From NCBI RefSeq assembly GCF_000262305.1, contig NC_017910.1, forward strand, positions 1,674,001 through 1,738,000: DNA of 64,000 nucleotides, written 5' to 3'. Positions 60,421 through 64,000 of this stretch are shown one piece after another. The notes under the pieces were generated by a model, which saw nothing but the letters and a program-made list of their open reading frames with translations, had not been told where the DNA came from and did not search any database. This DNA is from Shimwellia blattae DSM 4481 = NBRC 105725 (GTDB taxonomy: Bacteria; Pseudomonadota; Gammaproteobacteria; Enterobacterales; Enterobacteriaceae). The first letter of the stretch is position 1; each line of letters opens with the position of its first letter. Made by a program: the position numbers and the translations under genes.

Positions 60421-60835
60421 TCCCTGGGACAACGCCCGGCTGATGTACCAGCGTGATAACTGTGCCCGGGCACTGGGTATCGAGTTACAGGAGATGGGCG
60501 AGGGCAGCGCCACCGTCACCATGCGGGTGCGCGACGATATGCTCAACGGCCACCAGACCTGCCACGGGGGCCAGTTATTCTCCCTGGCGGATACCGCCTT
60601 TGCCTACGCCTGCAACAGCCAGGGGCTGGCGGCGGTGGCCTCCGGGTGCAGTATCGATTTTTTACGCCCGGCAAAGGCCGGAGACCTGCTCACGGCGCGG
60701 GCTAATGTGCGCGCCCAGGGGAAGACCACCGGCGTTTACGATATTGAAATTACCAACCAGGAGGCCCGCAGTATTGCGCTGTTTCGCGGTCGCGCTCACC
60801 GGCTTGGCATCACTCTGAGCGGAGAAAAAGTATGA
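60410..60835 (+). CDS. paaI: Hydroxyphenylacetyl-CoA thioesterase PaaI
   Basis: 141 residues. Hot-dog fold thioesterase that removes stalled ring-hydroxylated or phenylacetyl-CoA. The core is TCHGGQLFSLADTAFAYA and GCSIDFLRPAKAGD. It overlaps the end of paaH by 11 bases. Confidence 0.96.
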   Translation: MSNSPWDNARLMYQRDNCARALGIELQEMGEGSATVTMRVRDDMLNGHQTCHGGQLFSLADTAFAYACNSQGLAAVASGCSIDFLRPAKAGDLLTARANVRAQGKTTGVYDIEITNQEARSIALFRGRAHRLGITLSGEKV

Positions 60836-62061
60836 GCCAGCAATATCACGACAATCAGGCCTATATTTGCGACGGTCTGCGCACGCCCATTGGCCGCTAT
60901 GGCGGTGCCCTTGCCGGGGTGCGTGCCGACGATCTGGCGGCGATTGTGCTGCGCGAGCTGATGGCGCGCCACCCGAATCTGGACTGGAACGCGGTAGACG
61001 ACGTGCTGCTGGGCTGTGCCAACCAGGCCGGTGATGATAACCGTAACGTGGCGCGTATGGCGGTGCTGCTGGCCGGGCTGCCGGTCTCAGTCCCCGGTAC
61101 GACGGTTAACCGGCTGTGCGGCTCGGGGCTGGACGCCCTGGGCATGGCGGCCCGGGCGATTAAAGCCGGGGAAGCGCACCTGATGGTGGCCGGTGGGGTG
61201 GAGTCCATGTCCCGGGCACCCTTTGTGATGGCTAAAGCCAGCAGCTCCTGGCAGCGCCAGGCTGAGCTGTTTGATACCACCATCGGCTGGCGTTTTGTGA
61301 ATCCGGTCATGGAACAGTTATACGGAACAGACAGCATGCCGGAAACGGCGGAGAATGTAGCTGAATTGTTAAATATCAGCCGGGCCGATCAGGATAGCTT
61401 TGCCCTGCGCAGTCAGCAGCGTACCGAAATTGCCCGCCAGAACGGCGTACTGGCGCAGCAGATTGTGCCGGTCACCCTTACCGGGCGTAAAGGCACGGTC
61501 ACCGTGGTGCGGGAAGATGAACACCCCCGCCCGGAAACCACGCTGCAGCAGCTTGCCGCCCTGAAGGCACCTTTCCGTGCCCGGGGTGGGGTGGTCACTG
61601 CCGGGAATGCCTCCGGGGTCAATGATGGCGCCGGTGCACTGCTGGTGGCCAGCGGCCAGGCGGTCACCCGCTACGGGCTGACACCGAAATGCCGGATCGT
61701 GGCGATGGCAACTGCCGGGGTGGAGCCGCGCCTGATGGGGCTTGGCCCCGTGCCTGCGACCCGCAAAGTGCTGGAGCTGGCGGGGCTGAGTATTAACGAT
61801 ATGGATGTGATTGAGCTAAATGAGGCTTTTGCCGCCCAGGCGCTGGGCGTATTGCGCCAGCTGGGGCTGGCGGACGATGCCAGCCATGTTAACCCGAACG
61901 GTGGCGCTATCGCCCTTGGCCACCCGCTGGGCATGAGCGGTGCGCGTCTGGCCCTGGCGGCGAGCGATGAACTGCAGCGCCGTAATGGCCGTTATGCCCT
62001 GTGTACCATGTGCATCGGTGTGGGTCAGGGCATTGCCATGATCCTGGAACGTGTGAGCTAA
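60832..62061 (+). CDS. paaJ: 3-Oxoadipyl-CoA / 3-oxo-5,6-dehydrosuberyl-CoA thiolase
   Basis: 409 residues (E. coli 401). Thiolase with acyl-enzyme cysteine in NRLCGSGLDALGM, the motif NEAFAAQALGVLRQLGL, the HPLGMSGAR histidine and the C-terminal CTMCIGVGQG. It releases acetyl-CoA and succinyl-CoA. The start overlaps the paaI stop by four bases. The extra N-terminal residues (SQQYHDNQ) could mean a later true start, but the spacing to AAAAAG is poor either way. Confidence 0.95.
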   Translation: MSQQYHDNQAYICDGLRTPIGRYGGALAGVRADDLAAIVLRELMARHPNLDWNAVDDVLLGCANQAGDDNRNVARMAVLLAGLPVSVPGTTVNRLCGSGLDALGMAARAIKAGEAHLMVAGGVESMSRAPFVMAKASSSWQRQAELFDTTIGWRFVNPVMEQLYGTDSMPETAENVAELLNISRADQDSFALRSQQRTEIARQNGVLAQQIVPVTLTGRKGTVTVVREDEHPRPETTLQQLAALKAPFRARGGVVTAGNASGVNDGAGALLVASGQAVTRYGLTPKCRIVAMATAGVEPRLMGLGPVPATRKVLELAGLSINDMDVIELNEAFAAQALGVLRQLGLADDASHVNPNGGAIALGHPLGMSGARLALAASDELQRRNGRYALCTMCIGVGQGIAMILERVS

Positions 62062-62082
62062 ACAACCTGCGAGTACCCTACA

Positions 62083-63396
62083 ATGACAATAAAGACAGCT
62101 CTGGAGCCCATTGAAACTGCATCGCTGGATGAACTGCAGGCCCTGCAAACCGCTCGTCTGAAATGGACCCTCAGACACGCTTATGACAATGTGCCCATGT
62201 ACCGGCGTAAATTTGACGCCGCCGGGGTCCACCCGGACGATTTTAAAGAGTTACGCGATCTGCGGCTGTTTCCCTGTACCACTAAGCAGGATCTGCGCGA
62301 TAACTACCCGTTTGACACCTTCGCGGTGCCGATGGAGCAGGTGGTGCGGATCCATGCCTCCTCCGGTACAACGGGTAAGCCAACGGTTGTGGGCTACACC
62401 CAGAATGATATCGACACCTGGGCCAATATTGTTGCCCGCTCCCTGCGTGCAGCGGGCGGCACACCGAAAGATAAAATTCACGTTGCCTACGGTTACGGGC
62501 TGTTTACCGGCGGGCTGGGTGCCCACTATGGCGCCGAGCGCCTGGGGGCCACCGTGATTCCGATGTCCGGCGGCCAGACCGAAAAACAGGCGCAGCTGAT
62601 CCGTGATTTCCGCCCGGATATGATAATGGTCACCCCCTCTTACTGCCTGAACCTGATTGAGGAGCTGGAGCGCCAGATGGGGGGCGATGCCAGCCAGTGC
62701 TCCCTGCGGGTGGGGGTATTCGGGGCCGAACCCTGGACGGCAGGCATGCGCCGGGAAATTGAGCGCCGCCTCGGGATCCGGGCGCTGGATATTTACGGGC
62801 TGTCTGAAGTGATGGGCCCGGGGGTCGCCATGGAGTGCCTGGAGACCGGCGATGGCCCGACCATCTGGGAAGACCATTTCTACCCGGAAATTGTTAACCC
62901 CAACAGTGGCGATGCCCTGGAAGATGGCGAATATGGCGAGCTGCTGTTTACCACGCTCACCAAAGAAGCGCTGCCGGTTATCCGCTACCGCACCCGGGAT
63001 CTGACCCGCTTACTGCCGGGAACTGCCCGCACCATGCGCCGTATGGACCGCATCACCGGGCGCTCTGACGATATGCTGATTATCCGCGGGGTGAATGTGT
63101 TCCCCTCCCAGGTGGAAGAGGAGATCTGCAAAAACGAGCATCTGGCGCCGCATTATCAGCTGGAGGTCAACCGCGACGGGCATCTGGACAGCCTGGCAGT
63201 CAAAGTGGAGCTGAAAGAGAGCAGCCTGACGCTCTCCCACGAAGAGCGCTGCCAGGTGTGCCACCACCTGCGCCACCGGATCAAATCGATGGTCGGGATC
63301 AGTACCGATGTGACTATCGTGAACTGTGGCTCGATCCCGCGTTCAGAAGGGAAAGCGTGCCGGGTGATCGACAAGCGCGTCCTGGTCAGCTCCTGA
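62083..63396 (+). CDS. paaK: Phenylacetate-CoA ligase
   Basis: 437 residues, the E. coli length. AMP-forming ligase that activates phenylacetate, the entry step of the pathway. The P-loop-like ASSGTTGKPTVVGYT is present, with YGLSEVMGPGVAMEC and RSDDMLIIRGVNVFPSQVEE. It is the last gene of the operon; in E. coli paaX and paaY follow, but here ydiJ does. Confidence 0.97.
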   Translation: MTIKTALEPIETASLDELQALQTARLKWTLRHAYDNVPMYRRKFDAAGVHPDDFKELRDLRLFPCTTKQDLRDNYPFDTFAVPMEQVVRIHASSGTTGKPTVVGYTQNDIDTWANIVARSLRAAGGTPKDKIHVAYGYGLFTGGLGAHYGAERLGATVIPMSGGQTEKQAQLIRDFRPDMIMVTPSYCLNLIEELERQMGGDASQCSLRVGVFGAEPWTAGMRREIERRLGIRALDIYGLSEVMGPGVAMECLETGDGPTIWEDHFYPEIVNPNSGDALEDGEYGELLFTTLTKEALPVIRYRTRDLTRLLPGTARTMRRMDRITGRSDDMLIIRGVNVFPSQVEEEICKNEHLAPHYQLEVNRDGHLDSLAVKVELKESSLTLSHEERCQVCHHLRHRIKSMVGISTDVTIVNCGSIPRSEGKACRVIDKRVLVSS

Positions 63397-63413
63397 GGGC
63401 TCAGCGCCATCAC

Positions 63414-63440
63414 AATGCCAGCCCCGGGGCTGGCATTTTG
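63414..63440 (+). terminator. paa operon terminator
   Basis: AATGCCAGCCCC and GGGGCTGGCATT form a perfect 12-bp palindrome (63414-63437), continuing into TTTTG and a second TTTT. Confidence 0.88.
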
Positions 63441-63448
63441 CGTTTTGC

Positions 63449-63459
63449 GGGGGGGGGGG
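63449..63459. repeat. Poly-G tract of 11 bases upstream of ydiJ
   Basis: Eleven consecutive Gs lie between the paa terminator and ydiJ, 134 bases before the ydiJ ATG. Such tracts are prone to replication slippage. No gene is interrupted; the 197-bp gap otherwise shows nothing recognisable. Confidence 0.9.
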
Positions 63460-63593
63460 AATAGCGGGATCTGGCCGTGGTTTTGCTATCGGGCAGGCAG
63501 GCCATATAAAAATGTGATACAACCAGTAACGCGCTACGCAAACGATAACACACACTTTACCCGTAACAGAATGGCAGAAGGGTCAACCCGCAC

Positions 63594-64000
63594 ATGATCC
63601 CATTAATTTCTCAGGCACCGGGGCTGTTGCAGCCGGTGCTCGACTATTTAAAAGCACTTGAGCAACAAGGATTTACCGGCGATATCGCCACCCGCTATGC
63701 GGACCGCCTGACCATGGCGACGGACAACAGCATCTACCAGTTACTGCCTGACGCGGTGGTATTCCCGCGCTCAACGGCCGATGTGGCGCTGATTGCCCGG
63801 GTGGCGGCGGAGCCGCGCTTTGAGAGTATCGCGTTTACCCCCCGGGGGGGCGGCACGGGCACAAACGGCCAGTCCCTGAACCACGGCATTGTGGTGGATA
63901 TGTCGCGCTATATGAACCGCATCCTCGAAATTAACCCGGAGCAGGGTTGGGTGCGGGTGGAAGCGGGGGTCATTAAAGACCAGTTGAACCAGTATCTGAA
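63594..64000 (+). CDS. ydiJ: FAD-linked D-2-hydroxyglutarate dehydrogenase YdiJ, partial
   Basis: The first 135 codons of the large YdiJ protein (about 1,000 residues in E. coli), an FAD oxidase with C-terminal Fe-S domains that oxidises D-2-hydroxyglutarate. The visible part is the start of the FAD_binding_4 domain, with VFPRSTADVALIARVA and the FAD motif TPRGGGTGTNGQSLNHG. The N-terminus MIPLISQAPGLLQPVL resembles E. coli. The gene continues past the window. In E. coli ydiJ lies away from paa, so this junction is specific to this lineage. Confidence 0.94.
   Translation, partial: MIPLISQAPGLLQPVLDYLKALEQQGFTGDIATRYADRLTMATDNSIYQLLPDAVVFPRSTADVALIARVAAEPRFESIAFTPRGGGTGTNGQSLNHGIVVDMSRYMNRILEINPEQGWVRVEAGVIKDQLNQYL

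Noticed and set aside
1..64000. Prophage, CRISPR array, toxin-antitoxin, defence island or transposon
   Set aside because: No integrase, transposase, capsid, cas or typical TA genes were seen, and no regularly spaced direct repeats. Nearly every stretch is assigned to recognised metabolic, envelope or regulatory genes.

Overview
The window is a chromosomal segment from a GC-rich member of the Enterobacteriaceae. Its backbone follows the E. coli K-12 order around the trp, topA-cysB, rnb-fabI, sap, psp and tyrR loci, and the proteins resemble their E. coli counterparts. It differs from E. coli in several accessory insertions and losses, so it is a related genus rather than Escherichia itself; Shimwellia or Klebsiella-like relatives are possible, but this is inference only. 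I see no prophage, insertion sequence, CRISPR array, tRNA or rRNA.

Layout. 1-2.6 kb: start of the trp operon on the minus strand (trpD cut by the window edge, trpE, trpL attenuator, TrpR operator). 2.6-5.2 kb: rnm (yciV), yciO, rluB; the E. coli gene yciQ is missing. 5.3-10.1 kb: an accessory sugar operon (GPH-type symporter, cytoplasmic GH3 beta-glucosidase, AraC regulator) with a CRP-like site. 10.1-25 kb: cobA-yciK, sohB, yciN, topA, cysB, acnA, ribA, pgpB, lapAB, pyrF-yciH, osmB. 25.2-30.1 kb: the glycyl-radical pair pflF-pflE with yciT downstream and fsaA divergent, inserted between osmB and yciZ. 30.1-36.3 kb: yciZ, a shortened pdeR, rnb, yciW, fabI. 36.5-47.2 kb: sapFDCBA, pspF/pspABCD, ycjXF. 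47.2-48.9 kb: tyrR with a TyrR box. 48.9-63.4 kb: tynA, paaZ and paaABCDEFGHIJK. 63.6 kb to the end: the start of ydiJ.

How parts work together. TynA oxidises phenylethylamine to phenylacetaldehyde. PaaK activates phenylacetate to its CoA thioester, PaaABC(D)E makes the epoxide, PaaG isomerises it to the oxepin, PaaZ opens the ring, and PaaJ, F and H carry the product through beta-oxidation to acetyl-CoA and succinyl-CoA. The aldehyde dehydrogenase FeaB, its activator FeaR, and the paa regulators PaaX and PaaY are not in the window, although PaaX-like operator sequences are present. The sugar operon looks like import of an intact glycoside followed by hydrolysis in the cytoplasm. The pflEF-fsaA unit has an FNR-like box and a DeoR-like palindrome between its divergent arms, and the DeoR-family gene yciT lies at the end of the pflEF arm, suggesting local control.

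Most unusual points: the relocated pflEF-yciT/fsaA locus with its operator candidates; a PdeR lacking its N-terminus and GGDEF motif but keeping the EAL residues; the sugar island; the tynA-paa cluster without its usual regulators; and an 11-G tract upstream of ydiJ. I found no convincing wholly new system.
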